The notes under the pieces are model-generated. The model had not been told where the DNA came from, ran no database searches, and saw only the letters and a list, made by a program, of their open reading frames with translations. The position numbers and the translations under genes are program-made. A stretch of 64,000 nucleotides of DNA, from the NCBI GenBank assembly GCA_034769895.1, contig CM068370.1, positions 40,133,844 to 40,197,843 on the forward strand, in the 5' to 3' direction. The stretch's first letter is position 1; every line of letters starts with the position of its first letter. Origin of the DNA: Magicicada septendecula. Lineage: Eukaryota > Arthropoda > Insecta > Hemiptera > Cicadidae. Positions 1-10,176 of this stretch are shown here, piece by piece.

Positions 1-1023
1 AATGACAAACACACATTGATGTGGTTAATTGACACTTTTTTATTAACTTTTAATTTTGTAATATTAATTACTAAATTTTAACTCCCTCTTCATCAATTTC
101 TTTTATATTACATCGTTAATAATTATTGGAATATCAGTTCAATTCTGATTTACTAGCTATTCATTCGAAAAACTTTGCTTGAAAACACTGATACTTGTTA
201 TACATGAAATGAAAATAGTTGCGATACTTATGACTAAGCACTTAGCATTCTAACCATGGTATCTAAATTATGAAAGCGACCCATATTGCTCTCTCTCATA
301 CCATAAAATTCCCCATAATTTAGTTATAACCCCATAATTTAGATTTAGCGCTTTTAAATTGATTTTTATTTGTTAATAGATGTTTAAATGATTACTTTCC
401 TGAACTTAGATCCATAACGACCACGTGGTGAATTTAGTTCATTGTTGTTTTCCTTGTTGTCTGAATAGGGTTCACTTTTTATGTCCGAAAAGTTTCTGCT
501 GTTAATTTAGATATTCACCAATCACATTTTGCACTACTTTTTTGTTTCTGCACTCACATAATTAAAATTTTACTTTAACACGTGGTACTGTTGTACAGCC
601 GGCCGGCTATCGGTGTTGAAGGCGACAACGTAGTTTTCCTAAGCGTCTATATAAACCACGCCTTCTCCATCCATGGCAACTATGTTCGTGATTGGTCGGT
701 AAAAATCACGTGACGCTTTAATGAGTCGTCACGTGATATCACTTATGGAGCGAGTCTGAGTAGTTTCGTTCTGTCTTTGGGCTCGCTAAAAAGTTTGTGC
801 TTTTTGCCAACGGAAAACGCAATCATCCGCGCACCGGTTCGCATTCCAACACCTCAAGGAGCAGTGCTCATTGCAGGGCTCTGACAAAATATGCGTCTTG
901 GTGCCCCGACGAAGTAAAACAAGGAATGTTAATTGTTCAAAACTGAGGCCCTGTTTGGGTAGACCTTATGTTACTCTTATAATTGCAATAAAAAATAAAA
1001 CCCCTCAAAATTGTCCCATCACA
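1..1023 (-). repeat. Left (3') LTR of element A, truncated by window start
   Basis: Direct repeat of 9154-10176. It ends in CA at 1023, immediately followed by a C-rich tract (1024-1034) that is a G-rich polypurine-like tract on the element's strand. The first ~125 bp of the LTR should lie upstream of the window, judged from the right copy, whose LTR seems to begin next to the primer-binding site at 9029. No LTR ORF is convincing. Confidence 0.85.
705..737. promoter_or_regulatory. Inverted pair of CACGTG boxes in LTR A (copy at 9858-9890)
   Basis: ATCACGTGAC at 705-714 and GTCACGTGAT at 728-737 form a perfect 10-bp inverted repeat with a 13-nt spacer. The same arrangement is kept in the right LTR at 9858-9867 and 9881-9890. 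Both contain the E-box CACGTG, a typical bHLH-leucine zipper binding site. An inverted CCAAT box (ATTGG) lies just upstream. A regulatory role in LTR transcription is inference only. Confidence 0.4.
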
Positions 1024-2506
1024 ATACCCCCCCAATGAGAGATCTTCTGCCGAAACAGAAGATATCTCATTGCCAAAACCCCTAAGAGGACCGGTGAGGA
1101 ACTGGTGCCAACAACCCCCCTTTGTTCTTACACTTCATGGGTAAACGACCCCCCTGGCTCGGCGACTATGGACGTATCTGAACGAGATCACTGGACTTCT
1201 CTGTACGAGATCCCAACACCGAAAAATCGAACAGACACGCACCACGGCGCATCTTACCTTCTATCATGCTACCCCAAGAATCCTCAATCCCTGGCTTATA
1301 TCATGCCAGATCCTCAACCGATGTGTTCCCCCTTATCATGCACACTGGGTCGCCTTCAGCAATACTGGGCGCATACATGTACTTGTTAATTCCTACCCAT
1401 CAAATTTTAAAAGTTTCAGTTAAATTAACATCAAGAATTTTTTTTTTTCAAAACAAAAAAATTTAAATTCAAAAATTTACATTTTATAAAAATTTTTTTT
1501 TTTTTTTCAATGGGAGATTTATTTGAACTTATTTAAACTAATGAATAAACAAAATTGGCATCGCTTCCTTGCCCAAACTGGTTTAGTATAGAACACCACC
1601 CATCAGCTGACCAAAACTGGGTCAAGTCCAGATCCTTGATCTACATACGTTATGTACAAGTTACATCTGTGAATACATTAAACTCCTGTAAAATTCAGTC
1701 TTGCAACGCAAAAACATAATAAAATACAACATTTAAAATTAACAAAATGTTATTATACTTAACAATTGGATTGACATTTAAATTATTCAAATAGACACTT
1801 TATAATTTTACATTTTCAAATTCTATTAAAATTTTCCCTGGTTTCAATCAAAATTTTACCTTTTTACTATGAACCTCTTTTCTTTGATAATCTCATCTCC
1901 ACTACTTTGGGTGATTTAGTTATTTATACTGGCTTGAACAAATTGCAAATCATTCCTAAGTGATATTCTACAGCTGGTCAGCTGACATCCCTAGCTAATT
2001 GTAAACACATTTCACCATTGAGCAAATCGCATGAAATATATTTTTATCAATTCTTATATCTAACGTACCACAATAAAATAATACACTTAAAATTATAGCA
2101 TGAACAACTTGTATTGACTGTCGGAGCAGCTAGTTATTTAACAGAGCACAAGCAGTTTTTATAGGATCAAATTTGAATTAGTAAAACATTTTTATGTTAT
2201 AAAATTTACATTCGTGGCTCCTCTGAGCCACCTCCCGGCCACACACACTATTTCAAATTATGGAGGACTGTCTCGCCCTTGCACTTCGACAAAGACTGTA
2301 TATTTTGGAGCAGGTTTTACCTCTCCGTGTCTTTGCTTCCGCTATTACGTTTAAACATAGTCGAATATCAACATATTCTTGTTATAATTACACACCCTTA
2401 ATGCGGGTCTACCACCTGTCTTGCTACCCCCAAGCGGGCAGAGTGGCAGCCGCTGTTTCATAGTTCCGGAAGATTTCCCCTAATTTCTCCCCCCATTGAA
2501 TTTCTA
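1024..2506 (-). other. 3' non-coding region of element A, distal half
   Basis: No credible ORF. The stretch beside the LTR (1024-1400) is related to 35006-35360 in element C and 50749-51110 in element D, with the same order of short conserved blocks. A block at about 2221-2490 is clearly conserved with 53050-53330 in D and includes a covarying hairpin (2424-2441). The region continues past nested element B at 6731. Confidence 0.75.
2424..2441 (-). ncRNA. Predicted RNA hairpin H0 in element A 3' region
   Basis: On the minus strand the sequence folds as CUGCCC/GGGUAG with a 6-nt loop. The homologous site in element D (53264-53281) folds as CUGUUC/GAACAG. Two stem pairs are changed on both sides, and the third change is a G-U wobble that pairs only in the minus-strand RNA, which is the element's own transcript strand. 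This is compensatory change, not simple sequence conservation. Confidence 0.5.
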
Positions 2507-2510
2507 ATAT

Positions 2511-2850
2511 TGTAATGTAAAAATTACAAGTGTTACAAGTACTTATATAGTATCTACGTTCTTGGGGTCTTATTATGTCGAGCCCCACGTTGATTCCCCT
2601 CACTGTTGGATCCTATTGGGTCTGGTTACTGATATTTTGTTTTGGCTCGTGGCATTTTCTTTCTTCATTTTGTATTTAATGTTGATATATTAATATTCTC
2701 TTCTTCATCGTTGGATTTTTTATTAATATATTTGTAGATACACACTTTTATACACTTAGGTTTATTTATCTAGACATACTTCCATGTTTTTCTCTTACTT
2801 GACGTTACATTAGTTTATATTATGTAACTACCATTTTTGGTACTGTTACA
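2511..2850 (-). repeat. 3' LTR of element B
   Basis: 340-bp direct repeat of 6391-6730 with TG...CA ends. The flanking DNA 2507-2510 is ATAT, matching 6731-6734. Confidence 0.93.
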
Positions 2851-3690
2851 TATGCCTTCCTATAAGAATTGATTAATTCTGAATTATTATACTATATTTT
2901 TCATTGAAGAATTTATCAATTGTTGTACATTCCATGTTGATTTACATGTTTTTTCCATATATCCCTTCACTTTCTTCTATTTGAATCGTATTTATATCTT
3001 CTCTATATAATCATCTCCCTTGTTTATTTAGTTCCCTAATTCCCTAACATAAGTTTAGCTGGGGCAGTTTAGAGCGGCTCACTTTGGCTATTCAACTCTA
3101 CTGGCCATACTAACTTCAATAAATATGGAGGCAAATCATCTCCTTCAATAATAATAAATGATTGCTGGCATTACTCATCAGTCAATTCATCTCAAATCAT
3201 CAAAAATAATAATAGTGGTCGTTCTTCCGACAAATAATAAATATCCTTGGGATTAATTCACGCATCCGCGGTTTATACATTGTTATTCTCTCTTTTCTTG
3301 ATTCAACTTAACTATATTCTTCACATATTATAGGGATAGTTTGTTTTACACTTCCTCACTGGTATACTCTCATGATTATCTTCGTTAGTATATTATTTTT
3401 TCATTCTTCTTTGTCATTGATTAATCTCTTCATTTTGTTGTCACTTTGAATGTCGTCTCGTCATATTCTTCATCTCAGGTTTCATTCTTCTAGATATAAT
3501 TCATAAGTACATTTGTTTTTCTTCTTCTTCATGGTTTTTATTTGGTATTTATATTCCATGTGGTATTGGCTTTTTCTCTAGTAACATACACTAGAAACAA
3601 TGTGGTTGTGTGTGGTGGTTTGTCTACATTAATACATTACTTTGGTTTTATTTTTTCCAACTTCTCATTTGTTCCTTCTTCTTTCTTCAA

Positions 3691-4207
3691 TAGTACGGGT
3701 GAGGTGTTCTTGTTACTTGTTGACTAGGCTCTTGGAATTAATGATTTCATCTCATATATGCCGTGGATGTCGTTTGTCTGTCTCGTATATCATTTTTATT
3801 ATAGTACGGGTAAGGTGTTCTTATTACTTGTTGACTAGGCTCTTGGAATTAGTTATGCCATGGATGTAATGCGTCAGTCTCGTATATCATTTTTATTATA
3901 GTACGGGTAAGGTGTTCTTATTACTTGTTGACTAGGCTCTTGGAAATTTATTTGTGCCTTGGATCTAGGGTGTCGATCTCGTAAATTTTTCTTTTCTATA
4001 GTACGGGTGTGATGTTCTTTTACTTGTTCACGTGGCTCTTGGAATTAGTTATGCCGTGGATGGAGTGTGTCGATCTCGTATTTTCATCTTTATTCTATAT
4101 AGTACGGGCAAGATGTTCTTATTACTTGTTGACGTGGCTCTTGGAATTAGTTATGCTGTGGATGGAGTGTGTCGATCTCGTAAATTATTCTTTCGTATAG
4201 TACGTTA
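3691..4207. repeat. Minisatellite, five ~100-bp units, in 3' part of element B
   Basis: The motif TAGTACGGG recurs at 3691, 3802, 3899, 3999 and 4100, and a final TAGTACG is at 4198, giving periods of 111, 97, 100, 101 and 98 bp. Each unit also has GTTCTT, TTACTTGTT, GGCTCTTGGAA and a TCTCGTA block. The array lies downstream of the ORF on the element strand, in untranslated sequence. Confidence 0.88.
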
Positions 4208-4684
4208 TTATTAATAAATACAATGTTCTGAATCCTTTACATTAATTCTCTTGGAGCATGTTCTCTCACATTATAAAATTACAATATATTCAATGTTCAA
4301 TACATAATTATATAGTTATTTCTCATTTAGTATACACACATAATAATCTTCATAATAGTAACACATCCTTTTTTCTTTAGTCAACATCTATTTTTATAAT
4401 CATATTTTCATTTTTTACTTTTAAATAACAATAATCTTCATGGCCACTTTTCATTTTTCATCTTGATATAGTCAACAGTTATATTCATAATTATACCTTC
4501 ATTTTTTATAACAAATATTTTCATCCTTCACATAAATTCAATAATAAAATAATCCTTATCGCTATCTTTTCACTTTTGGTCCCATATTTTAATTGTCAAT
4601 ATATTTCTTCATTGAAGTTTGATTATAGGTATTACTGGTTATCATAATAGACGGTCCCATAATTCAGTGTATATTTCATTTATT

Positions 4685-6319
4685 TTAACCGTAATCGTCG
4701 TTCTCCTCTCTTCTTGTCGATCGGACTTCTTTAGCATTCATACTCTTGTCTGTTCTTGACCCATATCGGGCTATCATCTGGTTTTTCCATTTGAAAGCTA
4801 TTAGGGCTGAGTCTGCCTTCCATCCTTCTGTCTTCCTTCCCTCTCTTTCTTCAATATATTTGTTTCCATTGTTCTCCTGGTGGCTGTCAGTACTGGTGTT
4901 TGGTAACCCCCTCCATTTGGTTTGGGTATCGTCATCTATCTTTTGATTGGGTACTTCCGTTAATTGACTCCTCTTCTTCCGCAGTTCTCTGATCTCTCTG
5001 GCGTATCCTTCGACAATCCGGTCCCATTTCTCTTGGTAGCCTTCCTTTTTCTTAAAATATCTCACTCTTCTTTTGGAAATACGTGGTTGAGATATTCTGT
5101 TGGTCATCTTCTTCTTTGTTGTTACATAATCTTCCTCCTTGTCCATTTCCATGATGCTCCTCCGATACTCCTTCCTGAAAACCCTTTCTTCATGGTTGAC
5201 AATTGGTAAGTTGACCACATTAATCAGACCATTTCTAGTCATTTCAATCAATTCCTTGGTAACCCTTGCCTTCCTCGGACGTAGGGTTCTTCTTTCTTCC
5301 ATCTTCACCTCTTCCTTTTCTTTAATTATTTGGATCTTCTTATCGCCACTATCTTTAGGCTCTGGATTCGTGGGTTCTATGGTCTTACTTTCAGGTACCT
5401 CTTCAATCTCCATTCGATCGTCTACTATCAATTCTCTTCTTCTCTTCTTAATACTCTCTTCTGCCTCTTCACAACATCTTTTTATTGTCTTTCTTGATTG
5501 CTTGTAATCATCCTTCACTACCGTATTTATTGACTCCACGATCTCCTTGTCATCTCCCTTTATTCTCTTATTCATGTAGTCTAATCTCCTATTGATCTTG
5601 TCGATTTTCTGGTTGACCTGATCAATCTTCACTCCCAACTCTGCCGATAAATCTTCTTTCATGATGGCCATTTTCTTCTCCAACAATTCTTCGGTTTTCC
5701 TTTGCCCATCTTCCATCCTTCTGTTCGTCTCGTTTATCTGGTTATTAAATTCTTCTTTTAACAACTCCATATGTTTCTGGGTCTCCCTCTGGCCTTCTTC
5801 TATTTTTTGGTTTGTTGATCGACTGGCCTCTTCTATTTTACTGTTCACGTCCGCCTTCAAATTTTGACTGTCCTCCTTGGTGGCTCGGCTGGCTTCTTCT
5901 ATCTTCTTGATCAGTTCTTCCCTTGTGGACTGGTTCTCCTCCTTGGTGGATTTCAGGCCTTCCTCTATTCTCATCAACATTTCGATGATGTATCTGTCTT
6001 TGGTGTGCATCAGTTCTTCGGGTTGCCTATCCTCCGATAGGATTTCTTGTGGTATTATTTCCGGCAGAACTCCTTGAGATATTATTTCCGGTTCCTCCAT
6101 AGGCTGCTGAACCCCCTCCACTGGTTCAATTGGTTTTTCCTTTGTTTCCAGTAAAACTTCTTCGACATCTTCCGTCGACATGGCCTCCTTTTCTTCTCTT
6201 CTGGTCTCCTTCTCCACTTCGGTTGCCCTCTTTCTCGACGTTGATCTTGATTTTGATCTCGATTTTAATCTGTCGGTGTACATCTTGATATACTGGTAAT
6301 GTACCTGCTGTCTTTTCAC
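4685..6319 (-). CDS. Element B coiled-coil, Gag-like protein of unknown function
   Basis: An intact 544-aa ORF starting shortly downstream of the primer-binding site. Residues ~16-35 are Arg/Ser-rich (RS-like basic patch), followed by an acidic Glu/Pro-rich stretch (~50-100). From ~110 to 300 there is a long predicted coiled coil with repeated EEASR/EEGQRxT-type heptads, then a basic mixed-charge C-terminal half rich in Lys, Arg and Glu. I see no capsid major homology region, no zinc knuckle and no protease motif. Its place in the element is that of gag, and A, C and D also have coiled-coil N-terminal Gag regions, so a particle-assembly or RNA-packaging role is plausible but inferred. I do not recognise the C-terminal half. 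The open frame in an element with near-identical LTRs suggests it was functional recently. Confidence 0.7.
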   Translation of the reverse strand: MKRQQVHYQYIKMYTDRLKSRSKSRSTSRKRATEVEKETRREEKEAMSTEDVEEVLLETKEKPIEPVEGVQQPMEEPEIISQGVLPEIIPQEILSEDRQPEELMHTKDRYIIEMLMRIEEGLKSTKEENQSTREELIKKIEEASRATKEDSQNLKADVNSKIEEASRSTNQKIEEGQRETQKHMELLKEEFNNQINETNRRMEDGQRKTEELLEKKMAIMKEDLSAELGVKIDQVNQKIDKINRRLDYMNKRIKGDDKEIVESINTVVKDDYKQSRKTIKRCCEEAEESIKKRRRELIVDDRMEIEEVPESKTIEPTNPEPKDSGDKKIQIIKEKEEVKMEERRTLRPRKARVTKELIEMTRNGLINVVNLPIVNHEERVFRKEYRRSIMEMDKEEDYVTTKKKMTNRISQPRISKRRVRYFKKKEGYQEKWDRIVEGYAREIRELRKKRSQLTEVPNQKIDDDTQTKWRGLPNTSTDSHQENNGNKYIEEREGRKTEGWKADSALIAFKWKNQMIARYGSRTDKSMNAKEVRSTRREENDDYG

Positions 6320-6371
6320 GAATTGGGGTGATTAGGTCACTAGTTGTGGTGTAATTTCCTTAAATCGTGCT

Positions 6372-6387
6372 CAGACGTTGGGCGCCA
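6372..6387 (-). promoter_or_regulatory. Primer-binding site of element B (tRNA-Lys type)
   Basis: On the plus strand this reads like the 3' end of insect tRNA-Lys(CUU) including CCA (ACGTTGGGCGCCA), three bases away from the LTR at 6391. It fixes the element's minus-strand orientation. Confidence 0.85.
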
Positions 6388-6390
6388 ACT

Positions 6391-6730
6391 TGTAATGTAA
6401 AAATTACAAGTGTTACAAGTACTTATATAGTATCTACATTCTTGGGGTCTTATTATGTCGAGCCCCACGTTGATTCCCCTCACTGTTGGATCCTATTGGG
6501 TCTGGTTACTGATATTTTGTTTTGGCTCGTGGCATTTTCTTTCTTCATTTTGTATTTAATGTTGATATATTAATATTCTCTTCTTCATCGTTGGATTTTT
6601 TATTAATATATTTGTAGATACACACTTTTATACACTTAGGTTTATTTATCTAGACATACTTCCATGTTTTTCTCTTACTTGACGTTACATTAGTTTATAT
6701 TATGTAACTACCATTTTTGGTACTGTTACA
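6391..6730 (-). repeat. 5' LTR of element B
   Basis: 340-bp partner of 2511-2850. It ends TGTTACA and is followed by the target duplication ATAT at 6731-6734. Confidence 0.93.
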
Positions 6731-7843
6731 ATATATACCAATTTTAAGTCAGCTATGGTCAAGGGACTTGGTATGACCATAGCTAACCGCTAGCCAAACC
6801 CACGATTAGTGCTGGTAAGGCAGTAATCGCCCGAAAAGTCGGGGAAATCTAAACTTGCATTTCACTGCCTGTTACATCCATTATTACTATGTGCGACACG
6901 GTCGTTTAGCAGTGTGTAAATTTTTAATTTACACTAAAAAGGTGTGCCACACATTTTCGCCCTTTTGGCCTCCGATGGAGGTAACACTCACTGTTACCCC
7001 CAACCCATTTCGCTATCTACGGGAGCACAGGCCACCCCCGCAATAGCAACTTACTAACTAACTAAAAAATTTTATATACATTATAATATAATATTTTCAT
7101 CAACAACCATTTAACCCATTCATAACCTTTTACCAGTTGACTTTCTTAAAATTTTCAAAATTTATTATTAATAATTATTATATATCATTTTTCATTTATT
7201 ATTAAAAAATTTTTTAATTATCATATTTATTAAACACAATGATTGCATTAAAATCTCACTATTGCATTAACACCTCAATCACGCCTGTAAACATTTTTAT
7301 TATACATGATTATCAAATTTTTTCTGCTTACAATCCATTTAACATGATATACACCCAAAACATAATCACCACCATTTCTGAAACATTTCACAAAATTTAT
7401 TAGTTTAAATTAAATAATTTATCATTCATTACCAAATTTCCATCTCGTAAAATAAATTAAATCCATAAAAAAATTTAATTAATTAACATTTAAATAAGCA
7501 ATCAAAGTATTTAAGCATATCAAATTGGTTTAATTTAATTAATGACTGACAATATAAATTATGCAGTTATTGAAACAATTACCATCAGTCAATTACTGTT
7601 TTCAAAATTAATTCTGATATTTATTTACTTGCAAATATTTCAATATTATTATCACAACAATCATCTTACATACACCCATTATTTATTTAACATTCCACCA
7701 TGCACACCAAGAAATTCACTATATGTTATTTACAAACTCTTGTTATTAATTGTTCAGTTTTTTCCGCACTTCATTGTCCAAATCTGCCATGTCAAGAAAC
7801 CATAAAACATAATGTTTACACCGTCTTTTATTGTTTTAATAGT
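6731..7843 (-). other. 3' non-coding region of element A, proximal half
   Basis: Continues element A after nested element B. It begins with a three-hairpin module (6751-6843) shared with element D. A further ~190 bp contains moderately GC-rich sequence, then strongly AT-rich DNA without a credible gene up to the ORF ending at 7844. The 87-aa plus-strand frame at 7542-7805 is not supported by anything. Confidence 0.7.
6751..6843 (-). ncRNA. Three-hairpin RNA module H1-H2-H3 in element A
   Basis: H1: AGCTATGGTCA (6751-6761) pairs with TGACCATAGCT (6774-6784), 11 perfect pairs and a 12-nt loop. H2: CGATTA (6803-6808) pairs with TAATCG (6824-6829), 15-nt loop containing TGGTAAG. H3 follows without a gap: CCCGA (6830-6834) pairs with TCGGG (6839-6843). 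Element D has the same H1-H2-H3 order at 53362-53481 with different stem bases that still pair, and further H2-H3 copies at 53933-53972 and 54464-54503. The function is unknown; an RNA export, stability or packaging signal is the obvious guess. Confidence 0.6.
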
Positions 7844-8426
7844 TTATCCTCCATCGTTCCAGATTAACCTTGGTTTTACATAGCATCGTTCAATTGTATT
7901 ACCCCACAAATGACTGTTTTGTGTGTTGTAACCATAAAAACTAAACTCATTCATCATACTCAAATACTCATGAAACCGGTCTACATTAGGTATTTTTGTT
8001 AATTCTCCATCATTAAATTCGCTCATTATCGGGTTAATTATTTTTATTAAATCATTGTAATCATTGTTGTTCAAATATATTTTTTAAACTTTCTTTCCAT
8101 TTGTTATATTTCCTATTTAAATCATACAATTCTGTTTCTTTATTAACATACCATTCTCTACTTATATCTCTCTCACCACAATACCAAATCATACTTTCAA
8201 CATCATTATTACAGACAGAGGGTACAACATTATACAACATCAATACGGGACTCTTTCCCTTCTTAAACAACACTTGTGAACACCTTGGTTCAGAAAAATT
8301 AATAGGAAAATTTACCCTCTGCCCCACAGATCTCTCTTTCCACTTTCTCTCTGACTCATAATAATTTCTCTTTAACTTATATAATTCTATTTCTCTATCT
8401 GCATACAACTCTATATAAATCTCTCT
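7844..8426 (-). pseudogene. Element A ORF2, unknown protein shared with element C (frameshifted)
   Basis: Two overlapping minus-strand frames (8061-8426, then 7844-8074) together match one intact ORF in element C (36470-37249). Shared landmarks in order are NFP, KGKSPVL, REWYV, LNRKY, WKE, NDYNDLIKII, KIPNVD and a C-terminal KPRLI followed by DGG. The copy here is broken once, between WKE and NNNDY, by a one-base frame change at about 8065. The first frame opens only after a TGA at ~8431 and has no early ATG, so it probably depended on a frame change from the preceding coiled-coil ORF. I do not recognise the family; no catalytic motif, zinc finger or membrane segment is visible. It occupies the place where the capsid, nucleocapsid and pol of a full element should be. 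Confidence 0.65.
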
Positions 8427-8949
8427 CACTCACATTAGTTAATATCTGATTAATGGTTACATTTAAGTCTTCTCTGACTTTAACTATTTCACGCTCATGT
8501 TCTGCTTGTTTATTTTTTAAACTAGTTACATTAATTTTAATTGTATCAACTTGTTCAAAGTTACTTCTGAATTCATCATTTATAGTCTTATTCTGTTCTG
8601 CTGACTTATTGTCTATTTCTCTTAATTTTTTGTCTTGTTTGTTTATTTCTGTTTTCAACTCTATGTTACGAGCATTTATTGATGATTTTATTTCAGTCTT
8701 TAAATTACGTATGTCTGATATGATTTCAGCTTTCATTTCTAACATCATCTCCATTATTAACGCTAACTGATTAGATATCTTTACATTATCGCTTACTTTT
8801 GCGTCTACTGTGTCAATCGTTAATTCGTGTGTTGTATTGTCTATACTTTCGTTAATATTTGTCGATATTAAATTGTCTTGCGTAACATTGAAAATTGACC
8901 CCTCCACAACATCTTCACATAAATTTACACTCTCGCTTTTCTCTGCCAT
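8395..8949 (-). CDS. Element A ORF1, coiled-coil Gag-like N-terminal protein
   Basis: A 184-aa ORF starting 59 bases downstream of the primer-binding site. The first ~60 residues are acidic and Asn/Thr-rich, then ~60-175 form a predicted coiled coil (repeated Lys/Glu/Ile heptads). This matches in layout the N-terminal part of element D's Gag and element C's ORF (37236-37775), although sequence similarity is weak. No capsid or zinc finger follows; instead the unknown ORF2 overlaps its end by ~32 nt in another frame. It probably supplies an assembly or multimerisation region able to join a helper's particles (inference). Confidence 0.6.
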   Translation of the reverse strand: MAEKSESVNLCEDVVEGSIFNVTQDNLISTNINESIDNTTHELTIDTVDAKVSDNVKISNQLALIMEMMLEMKAEIISDIRNLKTEIKSSINARNIELKTEINKQDKKLREIDNKSAEQNKTINDEFRSNFEQVDTIKINVTSLKNKQAEHEREIVKVREDLNVTINQILTNVSERDLYRVVCR

Positions 8950-9007
8950 TTTTCGATCAGGTTGTAAATTAATTTATTTTATATTACATTAAAAATTAAT
9001 TTACAAT

Positions 9008-9026
9008 GTCAACTGTTCAGGCGCCA
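9008..9026 (-). promoter_or_regulatory. Primer-binding site of element A (tRNA-Lys(UUU) type, imperfect)
   Basis: The plus strand reads GTCAACTGTTCAGGCGCCA, like the 3' end of insect tRNA-Lys(UUU) plus CCA with three substitutions. It is followed by AT and then the LTR, the same CCA-AT-LTR spacing as in element D. Element D uses tRNA-His, so the two related elements differ in primer. Confidence 0.65.
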
Positions 9027-9028
9027 AT

Positions 9029-10176
9029 TAAAGCGTTGCGAGCTTTAAATAAATTATTAAATACTGAAATTTGTCACTTACCAGTTACAATTATTTACCA
9101 GAGTTTACCAGGGTGTCGTCTGATGTACTTAGGCAGAGAAAAACAGGCAATGCAATGACAAACACACATTGATGTGGTTAATTGACACTTTTTTATTAAC
9201 TTTTAATTTTGTAATATTAATTACTAAATTTTAACTCCCTCTTCATCAATTTCTTTTATATTACATCGTTAATAATTATTGGAATATCAGTTCAATTCTG
9301 ATTTACTAGCTATTCATTCGAAAAACTTTGCTTGAAAACACTGATACTTGTTATACATGAAATGAAAATAGTTGCGATACTTATGACTAAGCACTTAGCA
9401 TTCTAACCATGGTATCTAAATTATGAAAGCGACCCATATTGCTCTCTCTCATACCATAAAATTCCCCATAATTTAGTTATAACCCCATAATTTAGATTTA
9501 GCGCTTTTAAATTGATTTTTATTTGTTAATAGATGTTTAAATGATTACTTTCCTGAACTTAGATCCATAACGACCACATGGTGAATTTAGTTCATTGTTG
9601 TTTTCCTTGTTGTCTGAATAGGGTTCACTTTTTATGTCCGAAAAGTTTCTGCTGTTAATTTAGATATTCACCAATCACATTTTGCACTACTTTTTTGTTT
9701 CTGCACTCACATAATTAAAATTTTACTTTAACACGTGGTACTGTTGTACAGCCGGCCGGCTATCGGTGTTGAAGGCGACAACGTAGTTTTCCTAAGCGTC
9801 TATATAAACCACGCCTTCTCCATCCATGGCAACTATGTTCGTGATTGGTCGGTAAAAATCACGTGACGCTTTAATGAGTCGTCACGTGATATCACTTGTG
9901 GAGCGAGTCTGAGTAGTTTCGTTCTGTCTTTGGGCTCGCTAAAAAGTTTGTGCTTTTTGCCAACGGAAAACGCAATCATCCGCGCACCGGTTCGCATTCC
10001 AACACCTCAAGGAGCAGTGCTCATTGCAGGGCTCTGACAAAATATGCGTCTTGGTGCCCCGACGAAGTAAAACAAGGAATGTTAATTGTTTAAAACTGAG
10101 GCCCTGTTTGGGTAGACCTTATGTTACTCTTATAATTGCAATAAAAAATAAAACCCCTCAGAATTGTCCCATCTCA
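9029..10176 (-). repeat. Right (5') LTR of element A
   Basis: About 1148 bp, from the base after the primer-binding site to CA at 10176. Positions 9154-10176 repeat window positions 1-1023. The first 125 bp have no partner only because the window starts late. Weak similarity of 9029-9085 to the start of element D's LTR (ATTATTAAAT and CACTTACC blocks) supports this start. It begins TAAAG rather than TG, so the exact boundary may be a few bases off. Confidence 0.75.

Larger units (their letters stand above)
2511..6730 (-). mobile_element. LTR element B, small non-autonomous, nested in element A
   Basis: Two 340-bp LTRs (2511-2850 and 6391-6730) start with TGTAATG and end with TGTTACA. They differ at one site that I noticed, so the insertion is recent. 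The 4-bp target duplication ATAT is at 2507-2510 and 6731-6734. A tRNA-Lys primer-binding site lies next to the right LTR, which sets minus-strand orientation. The only long ORF (4685-6319) is a highly charged coiled-coil protein; no protease, RT or integrase is present. The 3' part contains a ~100-bp minisatellite. Mobilisation in trans by another LTR element is inferred. Confidence 0.93.
1..10176 (-). mobile_element. LTR element A, non-autonomous Gypsy-like, split by nested element B
   Basis: Two near-identical direct repeats bracket this region: 1-1023 matches 9154-10176, with about five substitutions that I noticed. Reading on the minus strand, the order is 5' LTR (right), a tRNA-Lys-like primer-binding site, a Gag-like coiled-coil ORF, an ORF of unknown function shared with element C, a long 3' non-coding region, a G-rich tract and the 3' LTR (left, cut by the window edge). 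No protease, RT or integrase is visible, so the copy must be non-autonomous. Its 3' region is related to that of element D, a likely helper. Element B (2511-6730) sits inside the 3' region. The right flank at 10177 falls in the middle of a Penelope-like ORF, so A probably inserted into that element. The TSD cannot be checked because the left flank lies outside the window. Confidence 0.85.

Noticed and set aside
3-1023. Element A LTR beginning at TG of position 3
   Set aside because: The right copy shows that DNA up to the primer site (9029-9155) also behaves like LTR, with weak similarity to the D LTR start; position 1 is simply the window edge.
9797-9812. TATA box in LTR A (CTATATAAAC)
   Set aside because: Reads as TATA on the plus strand while the element is transcribed on the minus strand; the reverse reading is weak, so I did not call a promoter.
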